Positions 1-5,829 of a stretch of 27,472 nucleotides of DNA are shown in pieces. The stretch comes from a virus: positions 1 to 27,472 of the IMG/VR virus record IMGVR_UViG_3300034104_004615; one strand, given 5' to 3'. Positions within the stretch are counted from its first letter, which is position 1. Each line of letters begins with the position of its first letter. The notes beneath the pieces were generated by a model. It saw only the letters and a list, made by a program, of their open reading frames with translations, had not been told where the DNA came from and searched no databases. The position numbers were made by a program, and so were the translations under genes.

Positions 1-1
1 C

Positions 2-79
2 TTTGCAATAACTGACCTCAATTCCCGCGGACACTGGAAAGAACAAAACATCCGCATCCACGAGGGCAAAATATGGTAA
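2..79 (+). CDS. 3' end of an upstream gene (partial)
   Basis: This is an open frame that enters from the left edge and stops at TAA 77-79. The visible 25 residues end in RGHWKEQNIRIHEGKIW. The stop overlaps the start of the next gene (ATG 73-75), the same tight packing seen through the window, and the next gene's ribosome-binding site GAGGG (62-66) lies inside this frame. The tail is too short to assign a family. It could be chance reading in front of the metallopeptidase gene, but the overlap geometry and lack of stops favour a real gene. Confidence 0.5.
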   Translation, partial: FAITDLNSRGHWKEQNIRIHEGKIW

Positions 80-369
80 AGCGACGCAAGCCGCCGGCCA
101 TCGATTGCACCTTGGGCGGCCGCGAGTGGCGGATAGAGTTTGTGACGCGGTCGCGATTGCCGCGAGACCTCGGAGCGTGTTACTGGGACAAAAGGCTTAT
201 ATTGGTGCGGTACGATCAGCCGCCGAAAGAGATAATCGATACGCTCATTCACGAATGCCAACACGCTCTATCAGAGATACACTTTGCCGCCGAAGCTTGG
301 ATCGACCAGACTTCTACCGAGCTTGCCGATGTGCTCGATCGGCTGGGCGTCCGCTGGCCGGACAATTGA
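73..369 (+). CDS. small HExxH zinc metallopeptidase-like protein
   Basis: The 98-residue product has a clear zincin motif, LIHECQHAL (about residues 59-67), in which two His would bind zinc and Glu would activate water. The block before it (RLILVRYDQPPKEIIDTLIHE) resembles the strand and helix leading into the active site of SprT/ImmA-like phage metallopeptidases. The length fits a minimal single-domain enzyme. No signal peptide or membrane segment is seen, so it should act in the cytoplasm. The start ATG at 73 has GAGGG seven bases upstream. Substrate unknown: small zincins of this kind in phages are linked to repressor cleavage (ImmA) or DNA-protein crosslink processing (SprT), and the sequence does not decide between these. 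Confidence 0.7.
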   Translation: MVKRRKPPAIDCTLGGREWRIEFVTRSRLPRDLGACYWDKRLILVRYDQPPKEIIDTLIHECQHALSEIHFAAEAWIDQTSTELADVLDRLGVRWPDN

Positions 370-370
370 C

Positions 371-481
371 ATGCCGGGCGATTGTGTTATCGTTGATAGG
401 CCGCTAGCCGAATCCTATACCGTCGATTCGTCGGCGGCAAAATTCGGACTCAATCCGCGTGATTCGGCAGCGGATTTTTAA
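371..481 (+). CDS. small protein of unknown function
   Basis: This 36-codon frame starts with ATG one base after the metallopeptidase stop (TGA 367-369) and ends 12 bases before the nuclease gene. The product MPGDCVIVDRPLAESYTVDS... has no family I recognise and no membrane segment. It is supported only by position in the co-directional run and by filling the gap exactly. There is no strong Shine-Dalgarno, so expression would rely on translational coupling. The longer frame starting at 284 overlaps the metallopeptidase gene and is less likely. It may be non-coding. Confidence 0.4.
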   Translation: MPGDCVIVDRPLAESYTVDSSAAKFGLNPRDSAADF

Positions 482-493
482 CGCAGGGACAAC

Positions 494-913
494 ATGCTTA
501 ACGTTCGCGAATACACTTGCCGCATCGTGCGGATCGTCGACGGCGACACGATTGTCGTCGACATTGATTTAGGCTACGGGCTTTGGCAAGTCGGTGAGCC
601 GCTTCGGCTTCGCGGAATTGACGCCGCGGAGACAAACGACCCGGACCCGCGGCTAAGAGCGTTGGCAAAGTATCAGCGGGAATGGCTGGCGTCGAAGCTC
701 GAAGTCGGCAAGGTGTATCGTTACAAAAGTTACCAAACGAAGTCAGGCGATGAGCGGGAAAAGTATGGGCGGTTTGTTGCTTACTTTAGCGAGCTTTGGG
801 ATTATCCAGTCACCGCGTACAACGGCAAGATAAGTCGAGACCTGTTAGCGGATTTGCATATTTTGCTTTACCATCATCTAGTTCATCGGGGCCAAATCGA
901 GGCGGTGAGATGA
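494..913 (+). CDS. staphylococcal nuclease-like (TNase) endonuclease
   Basis: This 139-residue protein has the thermonuclease fold signature. VDGDT (15-19) corresponds to the calcium-binding Asp loop (D19/D21 of staphylococcal nuclease), LRLRGIDAAE (37-46) holds the equivalents of Arg35, Asp40 and Glu43 (here R38, D43, E46), and KYGR (90-93) holds the Arg87 equivalent. The catalytic set is complete, although Thr41 of the calcium site is replaced by Ala44. The family cleaves DNA and RNA to 3'-phosphates with calcium. There is no signal peptide, unlike secreted TNases, so it is probably intracellular, for instance degrading host nucleic acid. Its stop overlaps the next start (ATGA at 910). Confidence 0.85.
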   Translation: MLNVREYTCRIVRIVDGDTIVVDIDLGYGLWQVGEPLRLRGIDAAETNDPDPRLRALAKYQREWLASKLEVGKVYRYKSYQTKSGDEREKYGRFVAYFSELWDYPVTAYNGKISRDLLADLHILLYHHLVHRGQIEAVR

Positions 914-1146
914 GCGAACAAGACGACACGGCGGAACTGATTGACGATTTAAGGGAACTGGCAAAAGACCTTACGGAATGCGATCTTAAATACGCTGGCC
1001 AGCTTACGCTAGAAGCGTCTGATCGGCTCCAGCATTTACACGACCGACTAACCGCAATCGAGCAGGCAAACGCCGAACGATCGGCGATCAGCGAGCGATA
1101 CTATCAGCAAGCAATCGAGGAAACGAGGGACTACGGTGACGACTAA
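910..1146 (+). CDS. small helical/coiled-coil protein, paralogue family member 1
   Basis: The start ATG at 910 overlaps the nuclease stop in ATGA, giving 78 residues (MSEQDDTAELIDDLRELAKDL...). The sequence is rich in Glu, Asp, Leu and Arg with heptad-like spacing, so it is probably an alpha-helical hairpin or coiled coil. It resembles two proteins 14 kb downstream (15560 and 15823): all three share an M-S/T-(E/Q)2-3-x-D-T opening, a central A..L...A..R(I/L) segment and a helix ending near H(L)(H/A/R)xR. This suggests one family multiplied within the genome. I do not recognise the family. A scaffold or host-interaction role is possible but unsupported. Confidence 0.65.
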   Translation: MSEQDDTAELIDDLRELAKDLTECDLKYAGQLTLEASDRLQHLHDRLTAIEQANAERSAISERYYQQAIEETRDYGDD

Positions 1147-1324
1147 AGCATCTATCTCCGCCCACGCCCGCCGCCTCGGGCTACACGCAAAGACGCTCTG
1201 GCGTGGTCTCCGCGTCGCTGGCATTGCTGGCGAGCGGTGCGGCCAAGCAATTCTGATCACCAGATCGGAAGCGGCAAAAGCGGCGGCGGCGGTTAATTCG
1301 CGACCAGGGAGGCCGCGAAAGTGA
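1136..1324 (+). CDS. small basic protein, possible helix-turn-helix
   Basis: This 62-residue frame begins with GTG at 1136, overlapping the upstream stop (TAA 1144-1146). The product is basic and ends in NSRPGRPRK, an AT-hook-like GRPRK tail that could contact the minor groove. The N-terminal part (SISAHARRLGLHAKTLWRGLRVAGI) has the spacing of a helix-turn-helix, like small phage DNA-binding or terminase-small-subunit-like proteins. Both features suggest DNA binding, but no family is certain. It is the last gene before a non-coding gap with a conserved element, so it may close the first operon or be an autoregulator. Confidence 0.55.
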   Translation: MTTKASISAHARRLGLHAKTLWRGLRVAGIAGERCGQAILITRSEAAKAAAAVNSRPGRPRK

Positions 1325-1351
1325 GTTTCGCCAACGAATTTACGTGGCGGA

Positions 1352-1400
1352 AATAATTCGCGAAAAATTGCCAAGTTGGGCTTTTACTTTGTCGATACAA
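1352..1400 (+). promoter_or_regulatory. conserved intergenic element, copy 1
   Basis: The gap 1325-1457 contains the ordered blocks AATAATTC, AAAAATTGCCA, GGGCT and TTGTCGATACAA. The same blocks in the same order occur at 14401-14461 upstream of another small gene; only the distance between GGGCT and the last block differs. The last block has TTGT and ACAA as inverted ends around CGAT. The repeated order points to a shared promoter or operator. In this copy I see no well-spaced -35/-10 pair, so the promoter reading is tentative. Confidence 0.5.
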
Positions 1401-1457
1401 AGATTAAGATCTTGGAGTCGGACAACGATAACAACACCCAACAAGTGAGAAACAAAG

Positions 1458-1715
1458 ATGAGCCATTTGGACCTACGTTCTATCAATCTTGGCGATAAAA
1501 ACATTTTAACTTTTCAAACTAAAAAGCTTGCAAAAAAATTCAACCTTCCACACTTGTCGTACATTACACAAGCGGCGAACCGCTTTTGGGCTTTTTGGGT
1601 AATTGTTCGCCAAGATCAAGATGGAACCTTTTCTGTTTTAACAAAATCAGGAGATTTTTTGACGATTAAAAACAGAAAATGGGTTAGCGATGGAAAGACT
1701 TACATCAATTCATGA
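1458..1715 (+). CDS. hypothetical protein, AT-rich gene
   Basis: This 85-residue protein (MSHLDLRSINLGDKNILTFQTKKLAKKF...) has no family I recognise. It is rich in Lys, Phe, Asn and Trp and looks like a small soluble beta-rich domain (FWAFWVIVRQDQDGTFSVLTKSGDFLTI). It stands alone between non-coding gaps, with the shared element upstream and a hairpin downstream, so it is probably transcribed separately. Its codon use is visibly more AT-rich (AAA, TTT, AAT, ATT) than its neighbours, which suggests recent acquisition. The start ATG has only a weak GTGAGAAAC leader. It may be a moron-type gene. Confidence 0.7.
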   Translation: MSHLDLRSINLGDKNILTFQTKKLAKKFNLPHLSYITQAANRFWAFWVIVRQDQDGTFSVLTKSGDFLTIKNRKWVSDGKTYINS

Positions 1716-1729
1716 CACACCCCCGCCCT

Positions 1730-1753
1730 AATCCGGGATGGGCTCCGGATTTT
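1730..1753 (+). terminator. weak rho-independent terminator
   Basis: AATCCGG (1730-1736) and CCGGATT (1745-1751) form a perfect 7-bp stem with an 8-base loop, ending in TTTTC. It sits just after the AT-rich gene and would isolate it from the next operon. The T-run is short, so termination may be partial. Confidence 0.5.
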
Positions 1754-1784
1754 CAACACACACACACAACACAGGAACACGACG

Positions 1785-1991
1785 ATGACAAAAACGAAAA
1801 TCCAACAGTACGCGGTCGAAATTATCAACGTGCAAACGGTCGGCGCTCGTTGTGGCGTCGGTCGCGGCAAGACGCTTGCCGAAGCTCAGCAGGACGCAAT
1901 GCGACAAGCCAACACGCATTACGCCGGCTGTAATCCGCGGCTATCGGAAAGCGGCTGGTCGGTTTACATCGATGGCGGGGTGAACTGCTAA
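1785..1991 (+). CDS. small hypothetical protein
   Basis: This 68-residue protein starts at ATG 1785 behind AGGAAC and ends in TAA overlapping the next ATG (TAATG). It resembles a small alpha/beta domain: a strand QYAVEIINVQTVGARCGVGRG, a helix TLAEAQQDAMRQANTHY, then SGWSVYIDGGVNC. I do not recognise the family. It opens a run of translationally coupled small genes reaching to about 4370. Confidence 0.65.
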   Translation: MTKTKIQQYAVEIINVQTVGARCGVGRGKTLAEAQQDAMRQANTHYAGCNPRLSESGWSVYIDGGVNC

Positions 1992-2128
1992 TGACTTGCT
2001 ACTACTGCCGCGACGCGGCCACCAAAACCGCAGGCGGCCACCACGTGTGCGACGATTGCCGATCAAGCTACGAGCGGCAAGTATCTAAACGAGCTGAGGA
2101 CGCGAAGCGTGAAATCAAAAGTAATTAG
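1991..2128 (+). CDS. 45-residue zinc-ribbon-like protein
   Basis: ATG 1991 shares its A with the upstream stop (TAATG), and the frame ends at TAG 2126-2128. The product has two CxxC pairs, CYYC near the N-terminus and CDDC about 20 residues later, with HH between them, which is a zinc-ribbon or treble-clef pattern. The C-terminal half is a charged helix (SYERQVSKRAEDAKREIKSN). Such miniature zinc proteins are common in phage early regions and usually bind nucleic acid or host proteins. Partner unknown. The stop-start overlap and paired cysteines make it a convincing short gene. Confidence 0.65.
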   Translation: MTCYYCRDAATKTAGGHHVCDDCRSSYERQVSKRAEDAKREIKSN

Positions 2129-2312
2129 AAACGGCATCATCCGGGCCGGACGCGGCTGGGTTGAATACGAGGCGCGCGGGCGAGTGTATCACGCCACAAC
2201 TCCTTCGCGGCTGTGGCGGATGCTGTGTCGGGTCGGTGTCGATCGCGTTACGGCGGATGAAATCAGTTGTGCGGTACAGTTTCTAGTCGATGAAGTGGAG
2301 GTGGCAAAATGA
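2109..2312 (+). CDS. small hypothetical protein
   Basis: This 67-residue protein uses GTG 2109 inside the end of the zinc-ribbon gene. It reads MKSKVIRNGIIRAGRGWVEYEARGRVYHATTPSRLWRMLCRVGVDRVTADEIS..., probably a beta-hairpin followed by helices, and is basic. Family not recognised. Its last codons (CAVQFLVDEVEVAK) are encoded by DNA that is duplicated after the next gene. The embedded GGAGGTGGCAA provides the ribosome-binding site for the downstream start. Confidence 0.6.
   Translation: MKSKVIRNGIIRAGRGWVEYEARGRVYHATTPSRLWRMLCRVGVDRVTADEISCAVQFLVDEVEVAK
2261..2310 (+). repeat. direct repeat, left copy (3' end of gene 2109)
   Basis: This segment starting at ISCAV and running through GGAGGTGGCAA is repeated with a few substitutions at 2565-2620. 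Here it is in frame and encodes the C-terminus ISCAVQFLVDEVEVAK plus the Shine-Dalgarno of the next gene. Confidence 0.75.
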
Positions 2313-2575
2313 ATTTAACGAAAAAGATCGCAGCCGCAATTAACGCAAATGGCGGGCAATGCCCAGTGATTGAAGAGGCACTGATAGAGTCGCTCGATTT
2401 TGTTCTGGCCAGGACGCCGACGGATTTCAATCCATCAATAGAGGTGCTTTCGGTGTTTGGTCGGGCACGAATCAAGATCACGGACGGACTTAGCGTCGTA
2501 ACGCTGGACGTGTCGCCAGAAGGCGTCAAAAGATTGATTCAAGAGTTTGAGACTGTCTTAAGCATGGCGGATTAG
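2309..2575 (+). CDS. hypothetical protein
   Basis: This 88-residue protein starts at ATG 2309, overlapping the previous stop, behind GGAGGTGGCAA. It reads MNLTKKIAAAINANGGQC..., followed by a strand-rich middle (VLSVFGRARIKITDGLSVVTLDVSP) and a helix (GVKRLIQEFETVLSMAD). I recognise no family. It lies exactly between the two copies of the direct repeat, as if a segment bounded by the repeat had been duplicated or this gene inserted there. Confidence 0.6.
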   Translation: MNLTKKIAAAINANGGQCPVIEEALIESLDFVLARTPTDFNPSIEVLSVFGRARIKITDGLSVVTLDVSPEGVKRLIQEFETVLSMAD

Positions 2576-2620
2576 TTGTGCGGTACGGTTTTTACTGGAC
2601 GAAGTGGAGGTGGCAAGGTG
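2565..2620 (+). repeat. direct repeat, right copy (fossil gene end)
   Basis: In the frame of gene 2109 this copy reads ISCAVRFLLDEVEVAR followed by a stop, nearly identical to the C-terminus ISCAVQFLVDEVEVAK encoded at 2261-2312. No gene now uses that frame here, so it is a remnant. The surviving function is the GGAGGTGGCAAG Shine-Dalgarno serving GTG 2618. Confidence 0.7.
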
Positions 2621-3331
2621 AGTCAACCAAAAGAACGGCCGATTCTGTTTAGCGGGCCGATGGTCCGTGCGATCATCGACGGACGGAAGACGCAGACGCG
2701 GCGACTGGTCAAAAATGTTCCGAATTGGCTTCACGGAGGAAGGAGCATCATGGAATGGGATTTGTCGGGTTGCCACACAGACGAAAACGGAAAACATTGG
2801 CTTGATGTTCAAATCGACGTAGATGATTACCTTCGCAACGAAATACGGTGCCCGTATGGAGAGGCTGGAGACAAATTGAGAATTAGCGAAGAGGTTAAGG
2901 TAAGCTCTATTTTTGAAGATTGGTTCGGTGTTAATTTTGTTGCTGATGGTTTGTACCTGGAACGGCCTTGCGACTTTGAATTGACAGAAAAAATAAAAGG
3001 CTACAAGACAGGGCATCTTCGCGGCGTTCACTTGCCGCCGGCGTTTTCAAGGCCAACGCGGCTTGAGATTACCGCCGTTCGCGTTGAGCAATTGCAGGAC
3101 ATCAGCGAAGCGGACGCGATTGCGGAGGGCATTGAGAGCCGTCCTATATCTTGGCTACCAACCGCATGCGAATATCGTTACTACGGATCGCTCTACAAGC
3201 ATGATCAGTGGTCGTTGTTGCCAACAAATAGTTATGAGTCTCTTTGGGAATCAATAAACGGCCCGGAATCATGGGACGCAAATCCTTGGGTGTGGGTGAT
3301 CGAGTTTCAAAAAGTAGAGGTGGCAAAGTGA
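2618..3331 (+). CDS. ASCH/PUA-like phage protein (PILFSGPMVRAI...GRKTQTRR family)
   Basis: The 237-residue product begins MSQPKERPILFSGPMVRAI and continues through DGRKTQTRRL, a strongly conserved opening of a phage family often annotated as ASCH-like or, without good evidence, morphogenetic protein. Later, GDKLRISEEVKV, LPPAFSRPTRLEITAVRVEQLQDISEADAIAEGI and ESLWESINGPESWDANPWVWVIEF match the family pattern of a PUA-like beta barrel with a C-terminal W-V-W strand. ASCH domains are linked to RNA or modified-nucleoside binding; the role in phages is unproven. I chose GTG 2618 because it follows GGAGGTGGCAAG directly and starts at the conserved N-terminus; the in-frame ATG 2576 would add residues from the fossil repeat. 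Confidence 0.75.
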   Translation: MSQPKERPILFSGPMVRAIIDGRKTQTRRLVKNVPNWLHGGRSIMEWDLSGCHTDENGKHWLDVQIDVDDYLRNEIRCPYGEAGDKLRISEEVKVSSIFEDWFGVNFVADGLYLERPCDFELTEKIKGYKTGHLRGVHLPPAFSRPTRLEITAVRVEQLQDISEADAIAEGIESRPISWLPTACEYRYYGSLYKHDQWSLLPTNSYESLWESINGPESWDANPWVWVIEFQKVEVAK

Positions 3332-3756
3332 TCAACATTCGAACAGCAACTAACGACGACCTGCGACGATTGTGCGCGATCCACGAATCGTTTGACCCGA
3401 TTACTCCGATGGGGCTTAAGAAGCTAACCGCAGTCTCGGGTCGACACTGCAAAGCAATTGACCTGGACGGCCACACGGTCGGGCTGCTAATCGTGCAACT
3501 GAGCAACAAGGACGCAAGAATCATCCGGCTGGTGATCGATCCGGCGTTTCGTCGGCGGGGCATCGGCCGGGCGGCTGTGGCGTGGTGTCGGCAAAGGTTG
3601 AGGGCAGACCGGAAATTCCTGCTTATGCACCTGCCAGGGCAGACACAGGAACAAATGCAATTCGCTCACGCCGTTGGCTTTCGATGCGTTGCGGCTTATG
3701 GCGGCAAGCATAAAACGTTTACATACGCAATTGAGTCGACGGAGGTGGAAGCATGA
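3328..3756 (+). CDS. GNAT-family N-acetyltransferase
   Basis: This 142-residue protein starts at GTG 3328, overlapping the previous stop. The N-terminus MINIRTATNDDL is the typical first strand of RimI-like GNATs. Motif A is clear: ARIIRLVIDPAFRRRGIGRAAVAW, with the acetyl-CoA pyrophosphate loop RRRGIGR at about 75-81. The fold ends with AHAVGFRCVAAYG, the usual GF..v..y element. It should transfer an acetyl group to a protein N-terminus or a small amine; substrate unknown. It is slightly short but complete. The upstream in-frame ATG at 3244 would run through the ASCH-like gene and is rejected. Confidence 0.85.
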   Translation: MINIRTATNDDLRRLCAIHESFDPITPMGLKKLTAVSGRHCKAIDLDGHTVGLLIVQLSNKDARIIRLVIDPAFRRRGIGRAAVAWCRQRLRADRKFLLMHLPGQTQEQMQFAHAVGFRCVAAYGGKHKTFTYAIESTEVEA

Positions 3757-4031
3757 GCCGCACAATCCGACGCTACGATCGCGAGTGCCGAGACGTAACA
3801 GACATGCCTAGTCTATGGTCTGATGCCGATTGTGAGATTTTGCAGACGCGATACAGCGATCCAATGCAAACGACAGGCATAAAAACGAACGGGCCGCCGC
3901 TGATTTTTATACGATTGCCAAACTGCGGAGACCGTCGGAGCGAGTGGAAGCATTGCGACATGCTTTCGCTATACGGAGTGCTTAATAAGTGGCTGGTGTT
4001 CGGGCCTGACGCATTTTGGGGGCAATCATGA
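3753..4031 (+). CDS. hypothetical protein
   Basis: This 92-residue protein is coupled by ATGA to the acetyltransferase gene, whose last codons carry GGAGGTGG. It begins MSRTIRRYDRECRDVTDMPSLW and contains several Trp, Cys and Pro residues (PPLIFIRLPNCGDRRSEWKHCD). No domain is recognised and no membrane segment is seen. The stop overlaps the start of a small membrane protein. Confidence 0.6.
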   Translation: MSRTIRRYDRECRDVTDMPSLWSDADCEILQTRYSDPMQTTGIKTNGPPLIFIRLPNCGDRRSEWKHCDMLSLYGVLNKWLVFGPDAFWGQS

Positions 4032-4126
4032 GACAACAAGCCGACTTTATTATCGTGGCCGGCTTTTGGCTGGCCGTGTTCGTGTTTACGCTTTGGCGGT
4101 ACGTTCCGCAGGCGTTGGGGCAGTGA
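4028..4126 (+). CDS. 32-residue single-span membrane peptide
   Basis: ATG 4028 overlaps the upstream stop (ATGA), and the frame ends at TGA 4124-4126. The product MRQQADFIIVAGFWLAVFVF plus TLWRYVPQALGQ has one hydrophobic span (about residues 7-23) followed by Arg, so it probably inserts with the N-terminus outside. Tiny membrane peptides of phages can act in superinfection exclusion or as host-inhibitory proteins; nothing in the sequence tells which. The coupled start and clean hydrophobic pattern support a real gene. Confidence 0.55.
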   Translation: MRQQADFIIVAGFWLAVFVFTLWRYVPQALGQ

Positions 4127-4138
4127 AAGGGGGCAAAA

Positions 4139-4369
4139 ATGGGCGATGGTCAAGAGTGTCAAATATGCCGAAGGTCGCAAAGGAACTGCGAATGCAATCC
4201 GCCGTTTGAGGTTGTCGCTACATGGTTTGGCGGACGGACGTCAAAGCAATTTGCGTACAATCGCAGAGAGGTACGAGAGCTTTGTGATTGGTTTCGTATG
4301 CGGGAAAAATGCGACGGCGTTTACGTTAACCGGTACGTAGAAGGAATTGGCTACGTTTTAAACGAGTGA
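4139..4369 (+). CDS. small Cys-cluster protein
   Basis: This 76-residue protein starts at ATG 4139 behind AAGGGGGC. It has an N-terminal cysteine cluster, CQICRRSQRNCEC (C7, C10, C17, C19), a plausible zinc site, followed by an alpha/beta segment (FEVVATWFGGRTSKQFAYNRREVRELCDWF). Family not recognised. It is the last gene of the first accessory operon and is followed by a terminator-like hairpin. Confidence 0.6.
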   Translation: MGDGQECQICRRSQRNCECNPPFEVVATWFGGRTSKQFAYNRREVRELCDWFRMREKCDGVYVNRYVEGIGYVLNE

Positions 4370-4401
4370 TCAACCACCGTCGCGGCTCGTTGTCGCGGCG
4401 T

Positions 4402-4431
4402 CCCGGCGGGACCATCCGCTCGCCGGGTTTT
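4402..4431 (+). terminator. rho-independent terminator
   Basis: CCCGGCG (4402-4408) pairs perfectly with CGCCGGG (4421-4427), leaving a 12-base loop, and TTTT follows. It lies between the Cys-cluster gene and the ParB-like gene and would end the upstream transcript. The T-run is short. Confidence 0.55.
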
Positions 4432-4432
4432 C

Positions 4433-4446
4433 AACTTACGTTAGTT
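4433..4446 (+). promoter_or_regulatory. near-palindrome upstream of the ParB-like gene
   Basis: AACTTACGTTAGTT is a 14-bp palindrome with a single mismatched pair, centred on ACGT, 20 bp before the ParB-like start. Its size and location fit an operator or a parS-like site for the adjacent protein. That is inference from position only; no second copy was noticed. Confidence 0.3.
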
Positions 4447-4465
4447 TTTTAATCGAGAGGCAAGT

Positions 4466-5386
4466 ATGAACGATAATTGGTGTGAAGATTTTGGAGCGTT
4501 GGACGTCATGGACGATCTTGGCATAGCATGCAAAAAAGCGGTGATCAGGATTGATCATATCGATTTCAAGGAAAGCCAAAAGAACAACGCAAGGGAAGAA
4601 CGGCTAAACAAAGATCACGCCGAATCTATCGCCATGGCGCAGCGGCTTGGCAGGTCGATACCGAAGATCGTTGTTCGCGAATTTTCTGGACGTGCTAAGC
4701 ATGTCATTTGCGGCGGAAATCATAGGGCGGAAGCTTGCCGAATCAACGGCATCGACGCGATACCAGTTTACGTTGTCGAGTGCAGCGACGCGGAATTTAT
4801 CGTGCTTTGCCAAATGCTCAACACGACTGTCGGCATGGGTGCGAGTCACGAGCTAAGAGCAAAGCAAGCTGCACAGGCCGTAATCAGCGGAAGCGTCACG
4901 GAAAAGCAAGCCGCCGAAATGTTTTCAGTGCCGAAATCTACAGTTAATCGAGTGCGAAGAATGATTGCCGCACGCGAAAAGGTTGCCGCTAGAGTTGGGC
5001 TGGCAAAAGCAATAAAGCTTCCGGAAGACACTCTTTTTGCATTGTCGGAAATTCAATCCGACAAAGCTTTTGGAAAAGCGGTTGAGTTATCGACGAAAAT
5101 TAGTGCTAAGGATTTTCGATCGACAATTAAACAAGCGTTAGATTCTCCAACAGAAGATGCAATCGTTCAGGCAATTGAAAAGGAAATAGAAAAATGCGAG
5201 ACGCCAGTACGCAAGAAGTTTTCAATCGAGACCAAAGAAAAGCTAAGCCTGATGAGGGCTGTATCGATGATGGAAAGTTGGGTGAATCTAAACAAGAGCT
5301 TGTTAGAGACAGGGGTGAGGGGCGAAGAGTTGGCCGATTTAAAATTAAGGCTACAAAGGATTGCAAGTATTCTGAGCTCGCTTTAG
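4466..5386 (+). CDS. ParB-like protein (ParB N-domain plus HTH)
   Basis: The 306-residue product has a ParB/Srx-type domain: VIRIDHIDFKESQKNNAR, then KDHAESIAMAQRLGRSIPKIVVREF and the phosphate-binding loop CGGNHRAEA (82-90), then IPVYVVECSDAEFIVLCQMLN. A helix-turn-helix follows (TEKQAAEMFSVPKSTVNRVRR, about 145-165), then a long helical C-terminus. Chromosomal ParB proteins bind CTP at this domain and load at parS; phage relatives include nucleases and transcription regulators. No ParA partner is present, so plasmid-style partition is unlikely and a regulatory or nuclease role is more plausible. ATG 4466 has GAGAGGCAAG upstream. The 3' end overlaps the next frame by 193 bp. Confidence 0.8.
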   Translation: MNDNWCEDFGALDVMDDLGIACKKAVIRIDHIDFKESQKNNAREERLNKDHAESIAMAQRLGRSIPKIVVREFSGRAKHVICGGNHRAEACRINGIDAIPVYVVECSDAEFIVLCQMLNTTVGMGASHELRAKQAAQAVISGSVTEKQAAEMFSVPKSTVNRVRRMIAAREKVAARVGLAKAIKLPEDTLFALSEIQSDKAFGKAVELSTKISAKDFRSTIKQALDSPTEDAIVQAIEKEIEKCETPVRKKFSIETKEKLSLMRAVSMMESWVNLNKSLLETGVRGEELADLKLRLQRIASILSSL

Positions 5387-5829
5387 CTGGCAAATGGATT
5401 GTAGCGGGGCGGCTTTGGCTTGAAGACAATACGCCATGCGAAACGGTATATGCGATCGAGCAAATTGCAAAGTTTCTTCCGTACACAACACGCCACGGCC
5501 GCAGGGCAATTGACAGAATGTACATCGCACGCGATGCGATTTATCGGGCCTACGGTACGAGCGACTTAGATAAACAACTACCCAAACTCTTGCCTTCAGG
5601 AAGGCGAGGAAAATCCGTAATTCGGATGATGCTTAACGAGATACTAAACAATGGGCCAGCCAAGCCAGCGGATTTTGTAAACGCAACTTTCGTTTCCGCC
5701 AGACTTTGTCACCTCGTTAAGCAAGGAGATATTAAGCGACAGAACGGAATCTACTTTGCGGATGGACAGGATGTTTCTACGTACCAAAAACGACCAAGAA
5801 CAATTGAGGTAAATGATGAGGCAATTTGA
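5194..5829 (+). CDS. putative winged-helix protein overlapping the ParB-like gene
   Basis: This 211-residue frame starts at ATG 5194 behind AAGGAAATAG and overlaps the ParB-like gene by 193 bp. The part after the overlap (KWIVAGRLWLEDNTPCETVYAIEQIAKFLP... GRRAIDRMYIARDAIY) looks genuinely coding. The C-terminus (SVIRMMLNEILNNGPAKPADFVNATFVSARLCHLVKQGDIKRQNGIYFAD) has the pattern of a winged helix. The first 64 residues are highly charged, as expected if composition is constrained by the other frame. No ATG or GTG lies between 5386 and 5518, so either the long overlap is real or the frame is joined to the ParB-like protein by frameshifting. Function unknown; probably DNA-associated. Confidence 0.6.
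   Translation: MRDASTQEVFNRDQRKAKPDEGCIDDGKLGESKQELVRDRGEGRRVGRFKIKATKDCKYSELALAGKWIVAGRLWLEDNTPCETVYAIEQIAKFLPYTTRHGRRAIDRMYIARDAIYRAYGTSDLDKQLPKLLPSGRRGKSVIRMMLNEILNNGPAKPADFVNATFVSARLCHLVKQGDIKRQNGIYFADGQDVSTYQKRPRTIEVNDEAI

Noticed and set aside
2576-2617. ATG 2576 as start of the ASCH-like gene
   Set aside because: The added residues come from the fossil repeat read out of frame. GTG 2618 follows a strong ribosome-binding site and starts at the conserved N-terminus.
4466-5386. Plasmid-type partition system around the ParB-like gene
   Set aside because: No ParA ATPase gene is adjacent and neighbours are typical phage early genes. A regulatory or nuclease role is more likely.
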